Assembly: GCF_040373385.1 (NCBI RefSeq)
Contig: NZ_JBDXXH010000001.1
Location: 613,583 to 677,582 of the forward strand
Length of the DNA stretch: 64,000 nucleotides
Reading direction: 5' to 3'
DNA from: Nitratidesulfovibrio sp.
Lineage (GTDB): Bacteria > Desulfobacterota > Desulfovibrionia > Desulfovibrionales > Desulfovibrionaceae
How positions within the stretch are numbered: the first letter of the stretch is position 1; each line of letters starts with the position of its first letter. This document shows, one piece after another, positions 52,175-61,504 of the stretch. The position numbers and the translations under genes are program-made. The notes beneath the pieces are model-generated. The model did no database searches. It saw only the letters and a list, made by a program, of their open reading frames with translations, and was not told where the DNA came from.

Positions 52175-55171
52175 ATGACGGGTCTGGGCATTCGGGGCAA
52201 ACTGCTGGCCAGCTACATGCTGGTGTTCCTTGCGCTGCTGTTCTGCGGCGGTGCCGGTGCGTACGTGTATGCCCGGCATGCCGTGGAGCAGGCCGTGGAA
52301 GAACGGCTGCACGCGGCCACCCAGTCCATTCTGGGCACCGTGCGCGTGGGGGCGGACCTTGCCGTGCGCAACTACCTGCGCGCCGCCTCGGAAAAGGCCC
52401 GCGACGTGGTGGTGCTGGAATACGAGCGGTACCGCTCCGGCGCCATCACCGAGGCGCAGGCCAAGGCCAATGCCGCCGCCATCCTGCTGCGCATGAGCAT
52501 AGGCCGGTCGGGCTACATCTACTGCCTCACCTCCGACGCCACCCTGGCCGTGCACCCGGTGCCGTCCCTGCTGGGGCGCGATCTTTCGGAGTTCGAGTTC
52601 GTGCGCGACCAGTCGCGCCTGCATGAGGGCTTCATGCAGTACGAATGGCGCAACCCCGGAGAAACGCACGCCCGCCCCAAGGCGCTGCACATGACCTGGT
52701 TCCAGCCGTGGGACTGGATCATTTCCGCCTCTGCCTACCGCGAGGAATTCCGCAACCTGCTGGACGTCACCATGCTGCGCGACGCGGTACTCTCGCACCG
52801 GGTGGGCGAAACCGGTTACGCCTACATCATGACCGGCGCGGGCGAGTTGCTGGTGCACCCGGTGATGGAGCCGGGCGACATTGCCGACGCGCGCGACGAC
52901 ACGGGCCGCCGCTTCGTGCGCGAGATGCTGCAAAAGCGTTCGGGGCGCATCGTCTATTCCTGGCGCAACCCCGGCGAGGACAGCTACCGCGAGAAGATCG
53001 TGGTCTACGCCTATCTTGCGGACTACGACTGGATCGTGGCTGCATCCGGCTATACCGACGAGATTTACGCCCCCCTGGACCGCATGCGCCGCCTGGCCCT
53101 GCTGTGGCTGCTGGCGGCCATCGGGGTGGTGGCGCTGGCCAGCCTGTACGCCAGCGCGGGCATCACCGGGCCGTTGCGCCGGCTGGCCGAGCGGGTTCGG
53201 GTGGGCGCGGGGGGCGACCTTTCGGTACGCGTGGTGCCGGAAACCCATGACGAAATCGGCGACCTTGCCAACTATTTCAACAGGCTGATGGGCAACCTGG
53301 AAGGGCACAGCCTGCGCATGGGGCAACTGGTGGAGGCGCGCACGGCGGAACTGACCCGCCTCAACGCCGACTACCTGGGCGAGCTGGAACGCCGTGCCGC
53401 CACCGAAGAAGAAGCGCGCAGCCGCCTGGCCTTCCTGCGCGCGCTGATGAACTCCATTCCCAACCCCATCTTCTACCGCGATTTCACCGGGCGCTTCGTG
53501 GACTGCAACGACAGCTTCGCGCGGGTGGTGCTGGGCAGCGCGCGAGAGGACGTGCGGGGCCGACCGCCGGGCGACTTTCCCGACGTGTACCCGCCGGACG
53601 TGGCCGCCGCCGCGCTGCGCGACGACGATGAGCTGCGCCACGTGGGGGGCACGCGCTTTGGCGAGCAGGCCCTGCGCTGCGCCGACGGGGCGGTGCGCCA
53701 CTTCAGCGTGGTCAAGACCGTGTTCGGCGGCGGCGCGGCGGGCGAAGGTGGCATAATCGGCGTGTTCACCGACCTGACGGCGCGGCGCCGGGCCGAGGAT
53801 GCGCGGCGCCTGCTGGAGCAGGCCGTGGAGAATTTTTCCGGCGCCCTGCTGATTCTGGATGGAGAAGGTTCCATCCGCTACGCCAATCCGGCGTTCGCGG
53901 CCATCACCGGCTGGCCGCGCGCCGATGCGGTGGACCGCCGCCTGGCGGATATTGGCGCTACTGGGGGCGCTACTGGGGGCGCTACTGGGGGCGCCGCCGG
54001 AGAGGATGCCGCAACGGTTGGCGGCGGCGCAGGCGGCAACGGCGATGCCGGGTTCACCGCGCTGCTGGCTGCCCGCGCCCAGGGCAAGGCGTGGAGCGGG
54101 CGCACCCGGCTGCGGCGCGGCGACGGAACGTCGTTCGAGGCGGAATGCCGTCTGGCGCCCCTGCGCGACGGCGCAAGCGTGGTGACCCATTTCGTGTGCA
54201 CCATCGAGGACGTCAGCGAGCGGCTGCTGTTGCAGGCCCAGCTGTTGCAGGCCCAGAAACTGGAATCCATCGGGCAGCTGGCCTCGGGCATCGCGCACGA
54301 GATCAACACCCCCATCCAGTTCGTGGGCGACAACGTGCGCTTTCTGGGTACGTCAGCCAGCGCGCTGGATGCGGCCATGGCCGGGTACGACGCGCTGCTG
54401 CGCCAGGCCGTGGCCGCGTGCGGAACGCCCGCAGACGTTGCCTCTGGCGGGGAGGATCTGTTGGCCAAGGCGGCCCGGCTGCGCGAGGAGACCGACGTGG
54501 ACTTCGTGCTGGCCGAACTGCCCGTGGCCGTCCGCCAGATGCAGGACGGGGTGGAGCGCGTCTCCGGCATCGTGCGGGCCCTGCGCGAATTCTCGCACCC
54601 CGATGCCGGGGGCAAGGTGCATGTGGACGTCAATGCCGGGTTGGCCAACACGGTCACCGTGTGTCGCAACGAGTGGAAGTACGTGGCCGAGGTGCATCTG
54701 GACCTTGCGCCCGACCTGCCCCACGTGATGGGGCACGCGGGCGACCTGAACCAGGTGTTCATGAACCTTCTGGTCAACGCCGCCCACGCCGTGGGGGATC
54801 GGTTGCGGACCGGAGGCGCTGCACTTGCCGACCCGCTGCCCGGCAGCCGCGATGCGGCGCCGGGTACGGGCGCGGCGTTGCCCACGGATGGGGCCGAACG
54901 GGCGTTGGGGCACATCACCATTTCCACCCGGTTCGTGGATGGCGAGGTACTGGTGCGCGTGCGCGACGACGGCACGGGCATTGCGCCAGAGGTGCTGCCG
55001 CGCATTTTCGATCCTTTCTTCACCACCAAGGAAGTGGGGCGGGGCACCGGCCAGGGACTGGCCATCACCCGCAACCTGGTGGTGAGCAAGCACGGCGGGC
55101 GTATCGAGGTGAACAGCGAACCCGGAAAGGGGGCGGAGTTCATCGTGCATCTGCCCGTGGGGACGTCATGA
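52175..55171 (+). CDS. Membrane sensor histidine kinase: double Cache, HAMP, PAS-PAS, kinase
   Basis: Membrane kinase of 998 residues. Helix 1 is at about 8-32. A periplasmic sensor with two Cache-type repeats follows (GRSGYIYCLTSDATLAVHP and GETGYAYIMTGAGELLVHP, each followed by a YSWRNPGE or YEWRNPGE segment). Helix 2 is at about 305-330, then HAMP and two PAS domains (LMNSIPNPIFYRDFTGRF and LLILDGEGSIRYANPAF). Phosphorylated His708 lies in ASGIAHEINTPIQF. The ATPase has MNLLVNAAHAV, DDGTGI and GTGQGLAI. The kinase core carries a long Ala/Gly insert. GGAGG lies 4 nt before the ATG at 52175. A substrate-binding protein gene follows. Confidence 0.93.
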   Translation: MTGLGIRGKLLASYMLVFLALLFCGGAGAYVYARHAVEQAVEERLHAATQSILGTVRVGADLAVRNYLRAASEKARDVVVLEYERYRSGAITEAQAKANAAAILLRMSIGRSGYIYCLTSDATLAVHPVPSLLGRDLSEFEFVRDQSRLHEGFMQYEWRNPGETHARPKALHMTWFQPWDWIISASAYREEFRNLLDVTMLRDAVLSHRVGETGYAYIMTGAGELLVHPVMEPGDIADARDDTGRRFVREMLQKRSGRIVYSWRNPGEDSYREKIVVYAYLADYDWIVAASGYTDEIYAPLDRMRRLALLWLLAAIGVVALASLYASAGITGPLRRLAERVRVGAGGDLSVRVVPETHDEIGDLANYFNRLMGNLEGHSLRMGQLVEARTAELTRLNADYLGELERRAATEEEARSRLAFLRALMNSIPNPIFYRDFTGRFVDCNDSFARVVLGSAREDVRGRPPGDFPDVYPPDVAAAALRDDDELRHVGGTRFGEQALRCADGAVRHFSVVKTVFGGGAAGEGGIIGVFTDLTARRRAEDARRLLEQAVENFSGALLILDGEGSIRYANPAFAAITGWPRADAVDRRLADIGATGGATGGATGGAAGEDAATVGGGAGGNGDAGFTALLAARAQGKAWSGRTRLRRGDGTSFEAECRLAPLRDGASVVTHFVCTIEDVSERLLLQAQLLQAQKLESIGQLASGIAHEINTPIQFVGDNVRFLGTSASALDAAMAGYDALLRQAVAACGTPADVASGGEDLLAKAARLREETDVDFVLAELPVAVRQMQDGVERVSGIVRALREFSHPDAGGKVHVDVNAGLANTVTVCRNEWKYVAEVHLDLAPDLPHVMGHAGDLNQVFMNLLVNAAHAVGDRLRTGGAALADPLPGSRDAAPGTGAALPTDGAERALGHITISTRFVDGEVLVRVRDDGTGIAPEVLPRIFDPFFTTKEVGRGTGQGLAITRNLVVSKHGGRIEVNSEPGKGAEFIVHLPVGTS
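53954..53989 (+). repeat. In-frame 12-bp tandem repeat in the kinase gene
   Basis: GGCGCTACTGGG occurs three times and encodes repeated Gly-Ala-Thr-Gly in the PAS-2 region. Copy number changes would keep the frame. Confidence 0.75.
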
Positions 55172-55322
55172 GGGGGGACAACGCGCCACACGACGGCGCG
55201 TCATGGCGGCTACCCCGGTGAAGACCGGGGCAGTTGGCCCGACAGGTGACGTGTGACAGGGGGCAGGACAGGGGGCAGGACAGGCACGGGGTGGAAGCGG
55301 GGTTGGGGAAAGGAGCAGGGGC

Positions 55323-56393
55323 GTGCAGAGTGATGGGTATCGCATGGCGGGGACGCGGCTTGCGCCGGTTCGCCGGATGGTGGACACCGGAGCCTTACCC
55401 CCTGGCGGGACGCGCGGTTGCGCGGGGTCTGTGGCCCGGCGTGTCATCCGTCATGCCGGGTGCGGTTTCGCGTGCATGGCGGCATGTCTTGTCGCCTGCC
55501 TGCTCCTGACGCTGCCGGTGATGTCGTTGGCCGCCCAGGCGGGCCCGGCCCAGGCAGCCCCCGTCCAGCCAGCCCCTGCACGGGCGGGACAGGCGGCACG
55601 GCCCGCTGCCTCCGGGCTGGTCTTCGTCACCCAGCAGTATCCGCCCTTCAACTACCTGGAACGCGGTGACGGCAGCGAACGGGTGGCCGGCCCCGTGGCC
55701 GAGATCATCACCATGGCCTGTGCGCGCATGGGCGTGGACTGCACCTTTCGCCTGCTGCCGTGGGCGCGCGCGCAGCAAGAGGTGCGCACCGGCACGGCGA
55801 ACGGCATTTTCACCATCGGGCATGTGCCGGGGCGCGAGGCATGGCTGCATTTTTGCCCACCGCTGGTGCGCGTCGAATACGGATTTTTCGTGCGCATGGA
55901 AAATCCCCTGCGCTACGTCACCCCCCGGGACGTGGCGGGGTACCGCGTGGGCGTGTACGGTCCTTCGCTGACGGCGGACATCCTGGACCAGTTGGCGCGG
56001 CAGGTGCCCATGACGGTGGATATAGCGTCGGAGAATGACGCCGGGTTCCTCAAGCTGGCGCAGGGGCGCATCGACGCGGTGTTCTCCAACCGCGAGAACG
56101 GCCTTGCCACCATCGCCCTGCTGCGCATCGCCAACCTGCGCTACGCGGGCTGGCACAACCGGGTGGATTATACGGTGGCCTTTTCGCGCCGCACGGCCCC
56201 GGAAGTGGTGGAGGCCTTCGAAGCCGCGCTGCGCGCGCTGCACGGCGAAGGCGAACTGCAACGGTGCCTTGCCCGGTACGGGTTGCACTCCACCTACCCC
56301 GATGCGCGGGACGGCAAGGACCGTGACGGAACGCGGGGCGCGCCGCGCGGTGAAGGGCCGGCCGATGCGCGTCCTGCCGCCACGCCCGGCTGA
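55323..56393 (+). CDS. Periplasmic SBP_bac_3-type binding protein
   Basis: The 356-residue product has an extended N-terminus with a signal segment at about 50-70, then a type-3 solute-binding domain. Typical beta strands are FVTQQYPPFNYLE, AEIITMACARMGVDCTF, GYRVGVYGPS and a final ALRALHGEGELQRCLARYG. Such proteins bind amino acids or act as sensors. No ABC transporter genes are adjacent. Its neighbour is the Cache-type kinase, which suggests a signalling role, perhaps presenting a ligand to the kinase. GTG at 55323 has AAGGAG 7 nt upstream. The C-terminal 45 residues are polar and may be disordered. Confidence 0.8.
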   Translation: MQSDGYRMAGTRLAPVRRMVDTGALPPGGTRGCAGSVARRVIRHAGCGFACMAACLVACLLLTLPVMSLAAQAGPAQAAPVQPAPARAGQAARPAASGLVFVTQQYPPFNYLERGDGSERVAGPVAEIITMACARMGVDCTFRLLPWARAQQEVRTGTANGIFTIGHVPGREAWLHFCPPLVRVEYGFFVRMENPLRYVTPRDVAGYRVGVYGPSLTADILDQLARQVPMTVDIASENDAGFLKLAQGRIDAVFSNRENGLATIALLRIANLRYAGWHNRVDYTVAFSRRTAPEVVEAFEAALRALHGEGELQRCLARYGLHSTYPDARDGKDRDGTRGAPRGEGPADARPAATPG

Positions 56394-56846
56394 AACGTTC
56401 GGCTGCCACGCGTGACGACCATGCTCGACTGAACGCCCGCCCTGTTTACTTCCGCCTGTTCACTTCCGCCTGTTCACTTCCGCCGCCCCGGGACAGGCCG
56501 TTGCCGCCGGATGTCCGCCTGATGTCCGCCGGATGCCGCCGGATGTCCGCCTGATGTCTGGCAGGCCATGCCTGGGCGATTACCCTTGCCAGTGCGGGTG
56601 CCTGCCGCCGTGACCGGCATTGCCCGGTTGCGTCCCCGGCACGGCATGCGCTATGCATTGCCGGTCCCGAAAGCGGCAATTCCGACGCCACCTCCCGGAA
56701 CCCTTCCATGGACGGAACGGGTTCCGACGGTCCGGCATGTCCCGTTTGGGCTCCACGACAGAATCCCGGCTGTTCCGCGCGTGCGCCATGGCCGGTTTTC
56801 CCACACGCTCACCACGCGTCCGCGCGTGTCCACACGGCGATACGGC
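56394..56846. other. Intergenic region rich in short tandem repeats
   Basis: No gene with a ribosome site was found. It contains the 14-bp repeats at 56442-56483 and a run of GATGTCCGCC-type units (about 56505-56560). The rest shows nothing clear. Confidence 0.45.
56442..56483. repeat. Three 14-bp tandem repeats
   Basis: CTGTTCACTTCCGC occurs three times head to tail (the first copy has one change). A second cluster of GATGTCCGCC units follows 25 bp later. Confidence 0.75.
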
Positions 56847-58208
56847 ATGAACAGCAAGAAACGCATCCTCGGCATACTGCTTGGCGTCATGGTTCTGGCG
56901 TCGGGCATCTGGTACTGGCATGGCCTTGGCAAGGTGGAAACCGACGACGCGCAGGTGGATGGGCGCATCTTTATGGTATCGCCGCGCGTGGCGGGCTACG
57001 TGGTGGACGTGCCCGTGGAGGACAACCAGTTCGTCAGGGAAGGCGAGGTGCTGGCCCGGCTTGACCCCACCGAGTACCAGGTGGCCGTGGCCGAGGCGCG
57101 CGCCCAGCTTGCCGCGTTGCAGCGCGGCGTGCCGCTGGAACTTTCGCAGACCGTGCACCGGGTGACCGGTGCCCAGGCCGTGGAAGAAGCCACCAAGCGC
57201 CGGGCCGCCCAGGCCCGCGACGAAGAGGACGCCGCCCGCTACGAAATGGAGCGCCTGTCCACCGAGCAGGCCCAGGCCGCCCTGGACCGGCGCCGCCTGG
57301 AGGCCCTGGTGGGGCAGGGGGCCGTTTCGAGAGAGGCGGTGGACCGCGCCCGTACCGCCGATGATGCCGCCAAGGCCCGGCTGGAATCGTCCCGTGCCAA
57401 GCTGGAGGCATCCAGCAAGGCCCGTGCGGCGGCAGAGGCCGAAATGCGCCGCGTGCGCGCCGAGGTGGACCTGGCCGGTACCGGGCAGGTGGTGGCGGAA
57501 ATCCGCGCCCGCCAGGTAGAGGCCCAGCAGGCCAAGGTGCGCCAGGCGGAACTGAATCTGGACTGGACCATCGTGCGTGCCCCCGTGGACGGCTACGTGA
57601 CCAAGAAGAACGTGGAGCCGGGCCGCATGGTCACGCGTGGGCAGCCGGTCATGGCCGTGGTGCCCATGTCGCCCGACCACCTGTGGGTGACGGCCAACTT
57701 CAAGGAAACCGAACTTACCGACGTGAAGCCCGGCCAGCCCTGCGAAATCCGCGTGGACACCTACCCCAACCTGGTGCTGCAAGGTCAGGTGGAATCGATC
57801 ATGGCGGGCACGGGCGCGGCCTTTTCGCTGTTTCCGCCCCAGAACGCCTCGGGCAATTTCGTCAAGGTGGTGCAGCGCATTCCGGTGCGGCTGCGCCTGA
57901 CCGATTACGACCCCGCCACCATGCCCCCCCTGCGCGTGGGCATGAGCGTGGTGCCGGTGATATTCACCAACAGGGGCGTTTCCGAGGTGCCCCCGCGTGC
58001 CGCCGGGGCGGACGGCCCCACCGGGCGCATCGAGGGAACGGGCGACACCAGGGGGGGCGACGCGGGCGATGCGGCGAAGCCCGCCGCCAACGGCACGGCT
58101 TCCGTGTCCGGCATGACGCCGGGCATGACGACGGGCAAGGCCAACGCCACTGCCCCGAACCAGCCAGTCCAGCCTGCCCAGCCAGCCCAGCCGGTCCGCA
58201 AGCAGTAG
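56847..58208 (+). CDS. EmrA-type membrane fusion protein of a multidrug efflux system
   Basis: Periplasmic adaptor of 453 residues with one N-terminal anchor helix (about 7-23). The first half-lipoyl segment carries the family mark VETDDAQVDGRI and VSPRVAGYVVDVPVEDNQFVREGEVL. A long coiled-coil hairpin rich in Ala, Arg and Glu (about 85-225) follows, then the second lipoyl/barrel part (TIVRAPVDGYVTKKNVEPGRMV, WVTANFKETELTDVKPGQP). The C-terminal tail is Gly/Pro/Ala-rich. emrB-type gene follows 18 bp later. The start at 56847 has only a weak ribosome site. No outer-membrane channel gene is adjacent. Confidence 0.93.
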   Translation: MNSKKRILGILLGVMVLASGIWYWHGLGKVETDDAQVDGRIFMVSPRVAGYVVDVPVEDNQFVREGEVLARLDPTEYQVAVAEARAQLAALQRGVPLELSQTVHRVTGAQAVEEATKRRAAQARDEEDAARYEMERLSTEQAQAALDRRRLEALVGQGAVSREAVDRARTADDAAKARLESSRAKLEASSKARAAAEAEMRRVRAEVDLAGTGQVVAEIRARQVEAQQAKVRQAELNLDWTIVRAPVDGYVTKKNVEPGRMVTRGQPVMAVVPMSPDHLWVTANFKETELTDVKPGQPCEIRVDTYPNLVLQGQVESIMAGTGAAFSLFPPQNASGNFVKVVQRIPVRLRLTDYDPATMPPLRVGMSVVPVIFTNRGVSEVPPRAAGADGPTGRIEGTGDTRGGDAGDAAKPAANGTASVSGMTPGMTTGKANATAPNQPVQPAQPAQPVRKQ

Positions 58209-58226
58209 CCGGGACGGCAGGGCGGC

Positions 58227-59786
58227 ATGTCGAAAGAACCCGAATCGGTCAACCGCTGGCTCATCACCCTGGCGGTGATGGTGCCCACGCTCATCGAAAT
58301 CCTGGACACCAGCGTGGCCAACGTCTCGCTCAAGCACATCCAGGGCAGCCTGGCTGCGGGCGAGGAAGAGGTGACCTGGGTGCTCACCTCGTACCTGGTG
58401 GCCAACGCCATCGTCATTCCCATGAGCGGGTGGCTGGCGCGGCTGATGGGGCGCAAGCGCTTCCTGATGCTGTCCATCGCCGTGTTCACCGCCAGTTCGC
58501 TGCTGTGCGGCGCGGCCACCAGCCTGGCCCAGATCATCCTGTTCCGCATCTTTCAGGGGCTTGGCGGCGGCGGGCTGCAACCCATGTCGCAGGCCATCCT
58601 GATGGAAACCTTTCCGCCCCAGCAGCGCGGCATGGCCATGGGCATCTTCGGCGTGGGGGTGGTGCTGGGACCCATCCTGGGGCCGCTGATGGGCGGCTAC
58701 CTGACGGATAATTTCACCTGGCGGTGGATATTCTACATCAACCTGCCGGTGGGGCTGCTGGCGTTGTACCTTGCCGGGGCCTTCCTGTTCGATCCGCCAT
58801 ACATGGAACGCCGCCAGCGCGGCGAAGTGGTGGACTACCTGGGCCTGGCCCTGCTGACCACGGGCATCGGCGCGTTGCAGATCGTGCTGGACAAGGGCCA
58901 GCAGGACGACTGGTTCAGCTCGCCCTTCATCACCGCGCTGGCCGTGGTTTCGGCGGTGTCGCTTGTGGGGCTGGTGTTCTGGGAACTGCGCCACCCAAGG
59001 CCGGTGCTGGACTTCCGCATCCTGAAGAACCGCAGTTTCGCCATCGGCAACGCGGTGATGTTCTTCGGCTTTTTCGCCTTCTTCGGGTCCATCGTGCTGC
59101 TGCCGCTGTTCCTGCAAGGGCTGATGGGCTACACCGCCTACCTCGCGGGGTTGGTGCTGGGGCCGGGGGGTATGCTGGCCCTGGTGTTCATGCCCGTGGC
59201 GGGCAAGCTGACCGAACGCATCGACGCCCGCTGGATGCTGGCCTTCGGCATGCTGGTGTGCGCGTATTCGCTGCACATCATGGCCGGGTTCAACCTGTAC
59301 ATCGACTTCGGTACGGCGGCCTTCGCCCGTGTGCTGCAAGGCATCGCCATGCCGTTCTTCTTCGTGTCGCTGTCGGTGGTCACCTTCGCCTACGTCCCGC
59401 GCGAGGCCATGAACACCGCATCGCCCCTGTACAACCTGCTGCGCAACCTGGGCGGCTCGTTCGGGGTGGCCTTTGTCACCACGCTGCTGGCCCGGCGCAC
59501 CCAGTACCACCACAGCGTGCTGGCCGAGGACATGACGCCCCTCTCGCCCGCCTACGAGCTGAGCTTCGAGCAGATTCGCAACGGGCTGGCCATGCAGCTT
59601 GGCGAGGTGGCCGATCTGGCCGAGCGCACCCGCGTGGTGATCTACCAGTTGCTCCAGCGCGAGGCATCCGCCCTGGCCTTCAACGACGCCTTCTTTTCGC
59701 AGGGGGCCATTTTTGTGCTGCTGTTCTTCTGCGTGTGGTTCATGCGCAGGCCGCCGCGCGGCAAGCATGAGGGCTTCGTGGAATAG
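58227..59786 (+). CDS. EmrB/QacA-type drug:proton antiporter (DHA2)
   Basis: MFS transporter of 519 residues with 14 predicted helices. Typical signatures are LDTSVANVSLKHI (motif D1, with Asp in helix 1), GWLARLMGRKRFLM (motif A) and GVGVVLGPILGPLMGGYLTD (motif C of drug exporters). It would pair with the EmrA-type adaptor just upstream and export hydrophobic compounds using proton flow. The start at 58227 follows the adaptor stop by 18 bp. A very strong hairpin ends the operon. The physiological substrate is unknown. Confidence 0.94.
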   Translation: MSKEPESVNRWLITLAVMVPTLIEILDTSVANVSLKHIQGSLAAGEEEVTWVLTSYLVANAIVIPMSGWLARLMGRKRFLMLSIAVFTASSLLCGAATSLAQIILFRIFQGLGGGGLQPMSQAILMETFPPQQRGMAMGIFGVGVVLGPILGPLMGGYLTDNFTWRWIFYINLPVGLLALYLAGAFLFDPPYMERRQRGEVVDYLGLALLTTGIGALQIVLDKGQQDDWFSSPFITALAVVSAVSLVGLVFWELRHPRPVLDFRILKNRSFAIGNAVMFFGFFAFFGSIVLLPLFLQGLMGYTAYLAGLVLGPGGMLALVFMPVAGKLTERIDARWMLAFGMLVCAYSLHIMAGFNLYIDFGTAAFARVLQGIAMPFFFVSLSVVTFAYVPREAMNTASPLYNLLRNLGGSFGVAFVTTLLARRTQYHHSVLAEDMTPLSPAYELSFEQIRNGLAMQLGEVADLAERTRVVIYQLLQREASALAFNDAFFSQGAIFVLLFFCVWFMRRPPRGKHEGFVE

Positions 59787-59830
59787 GCGCGGGCGATGTT
59801 TCCTGCCTGCTGGTGACGCCGGGTATCGAT

Positions 59831-59871
59831 GCACAATGGCCGCCGCTCTGAGGGAGCGGCGGCCATTGTGC
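59831..59871. terminator. Long hairpin between the efflux operon and the glycosyltransferase
   Basis: Perfect 18-bp arms starting GCACAATGGCCGCCGCTC close a 5-nt loop, between convergent genes. No T-run follows, but the position suggests a bidirectional terminator. Confidence 0.8.
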
Positions 59872-59912
59872 GTGCGCCATGCGCCGTGCGAGGCGTGGAT
59901 CGGCGTTCGGTA

Positions 59913-61274
59913 TCAATTCCTTGTGTCGTCGGCCAGTTCCGCGCGCACCGCTTCGATCACCTCAAGGTACCGGGCAAAGACCTGCTCGTCGTCCTCCACG
60001 CTGCCGAAGTCGGTGCCGGCCTCCACGTCGCGCAGGTCGAAGATGGCGTTGGCCAGCGCCCACGGATCCGGCTGGTCCAGCACCCGGCCCGTGCGGCCAT
60101 CGTCGATGAGGTCGCAGGCGCCCGTGGCGCGGGTGGTCACCGTGGGCACGCCCATGGCCTGCGCCTCGGCCACCACGTTGCCGAAGGTGTCGTAGAACGA
60201 GGGGTGGCAGAGCACGTCCAGCCCGGCGTAGAAACGCGGCATGTCGGCGGCCTTGACCTTGCCGAGGAACACCACCCGCTTCTCCACCCCCAGCGATGCG
60301 GCGTAGTCGGCGTACTTGCGGCTGCGTCGCCCCCCGGCCGCCACCAGCACGTATTCCTCGGGCAGGTGGGCCAGCGCGGCGATGAGCCGGTCCAGTCCCT
60401 TGAGCTCGAAGTTGCTGGAACAGAACCCGATGGCCCGGTGCTTTTCGCGCAGGCCCACGATGCGCCGGGCCTCGCCGCGCAGGTCGGTGAAGCGCCGGAT
60501 GTTGAAGCGCCGGGTGTCCACCCCGTTGGGGATGACCACCACCGTGGCCGGGGAATGGGGAAACTGGCGCGCCACGGCGGCCCGCACGTTCTGCGAGATG
60601 GCAATGACGCGCCGGGTGGCCGGGTGGTTGTAGATTTTCCGGTCCAGCACGGTCATCAGCAGGTTGTTGGGGTTCAGCAGGCGCGAGAGCGCCTTGGTGA
60701 ACCGCCGCAGGGGCGAGCGCTGCGCCGCCAGGCTGTTGTGCATGAAGTCGCGGTGCGGCCCGCCCGACCTGTGGATGTGGCACCCCGCCATGTTGCCGAA
60801 GCTGACGCTGATGGTGGTCGGCGGCAGTTCGCGCAGGGCGCGGGTGGCGGCCAGGTGCAGGCCAAGGTTTTTCATGAACCGGCCGGGCCGCCACAGCCCC
60901 AGCACCCGGATGTCCACAGCCAGCGGCGCGGCGTCGGGATCGGCCTTCGGGCCGTCGCCGTCCCGGCGCAGGGTTGGGGCCTTGGCACCGGGCACGTCGG
61001 GGGCCATTTCGCCGCACAGCACACGGACGGGCACGCCGTGGGCGCGCAGGTATTCATGGAAGCGGTAGCAGAAATGCTCCACGCCGCCGTAGCGCGAGTA
61101 GGTGCGGATGAATAGTGCGACCTCTGGCAGAGCGACCTCTGGCAGGGCGACCTCTGGCGGGATGGATTCGGGATGGGGGGGCGCGGGGTGAGGAGCCTCG
61201 TGCCGGGTGGCATCCGGAAGGACGGCTCCGGGCTGGGTGTCGTCGGGCGTGGGGGCGGTGGGCGTGTCTGGCAT
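59913..61274 (-). CDS. GT4-family glycosyltransferase
   Basis: Retaining nucleotide-sugar glycosyltransferase of 453 residues, probably in cell-surface glycan synthesis. The N-terminal half has FIRTYSRYGGVEHFCYRF with a Gly-rich acceptor loop. The C-terminal half shows VVVIPNGVDTRRF, IGFCSSNFELKGLDRLIAAL and HPSFYDTFGNVVAEAQAMGVPTVTT, which contains the EX7E-type element of GT4. The N-terminal 55 residues are Pro/Ala-rich and contain three PEVAL repeats. The ATG at 61274 has no clear ribosome site, so the true start may be further in. Other polysaccharide genes are not adjacent. Confidence 0.88.
   Translation of the reverse strand: MPDTPTAPTPDDTQPGAVLPDATRHEAPHPAPPHPESIPPEVALPEVALPEVALFIRTYSRYGGVEHFCYRFHEYLRAHGVPVRVLCGEMAPDVPGAKAPTLRRDGDGPKADPDAAPLAVDIRVLGLWRPGRFMKNLGLHLAATRALRELPPTTISVSFGNMAGCHIHRSGGPHRDFMHNSLAAQRSPLRRFTKALSRLLNPNNLLMTVLDRKIYNHPATRRVIAISQNVRAAVARQFPHSPATVVVIPNGVDTRRFNIRRFTDLRGEARRIVGLREKHRAIGFCSSNFELKGLDRLIAALAHLPEEYVLVAAGGRRSRKYADYAASLGVEKRVVFLGKVKAADMPRFYAGLDVLCHPSFYDTFGNVVAEAQAMGVPTVTTRATGACDLIDDGRTGRVLDQPDPWALANAIFDLRDVEAGTDFGSVEDDEQVFARYLEVIEAVRAELADDTRN
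61117..61161 (-). repeat. In-frame 15-bp tandem repeat in the glycosyltransferase gene
   Basis: GCGACCTCTGGCAGA-type units occur three times and encode tandem Pro-Glu-Val-Ala-Leu in the N-terminal extension. Confidence 0.8.
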
Positions 61275-61504
61275 GGTTGGGTGGGTCGGGGTGTGCGCCG
61301 GGGCGCGGGATGGGGCGCAAGGCCCGAACGCCCGCTTGGTCTAGCAAACGGCCACGACCGGTGCAAGGCCGGCCTGGAGTGGGCGGGTTCGCCCGCGAAG
61401 GCGCGGTGCCTCCGGCTCCATCCTTCCGTCCTGCTCCCTGCGCCCGTTCGCCCCCCGTTCGCTCAATCCGGCCCCGCAAGTGCCCAGGTTCGCGGGGCGC
61501 TGCT

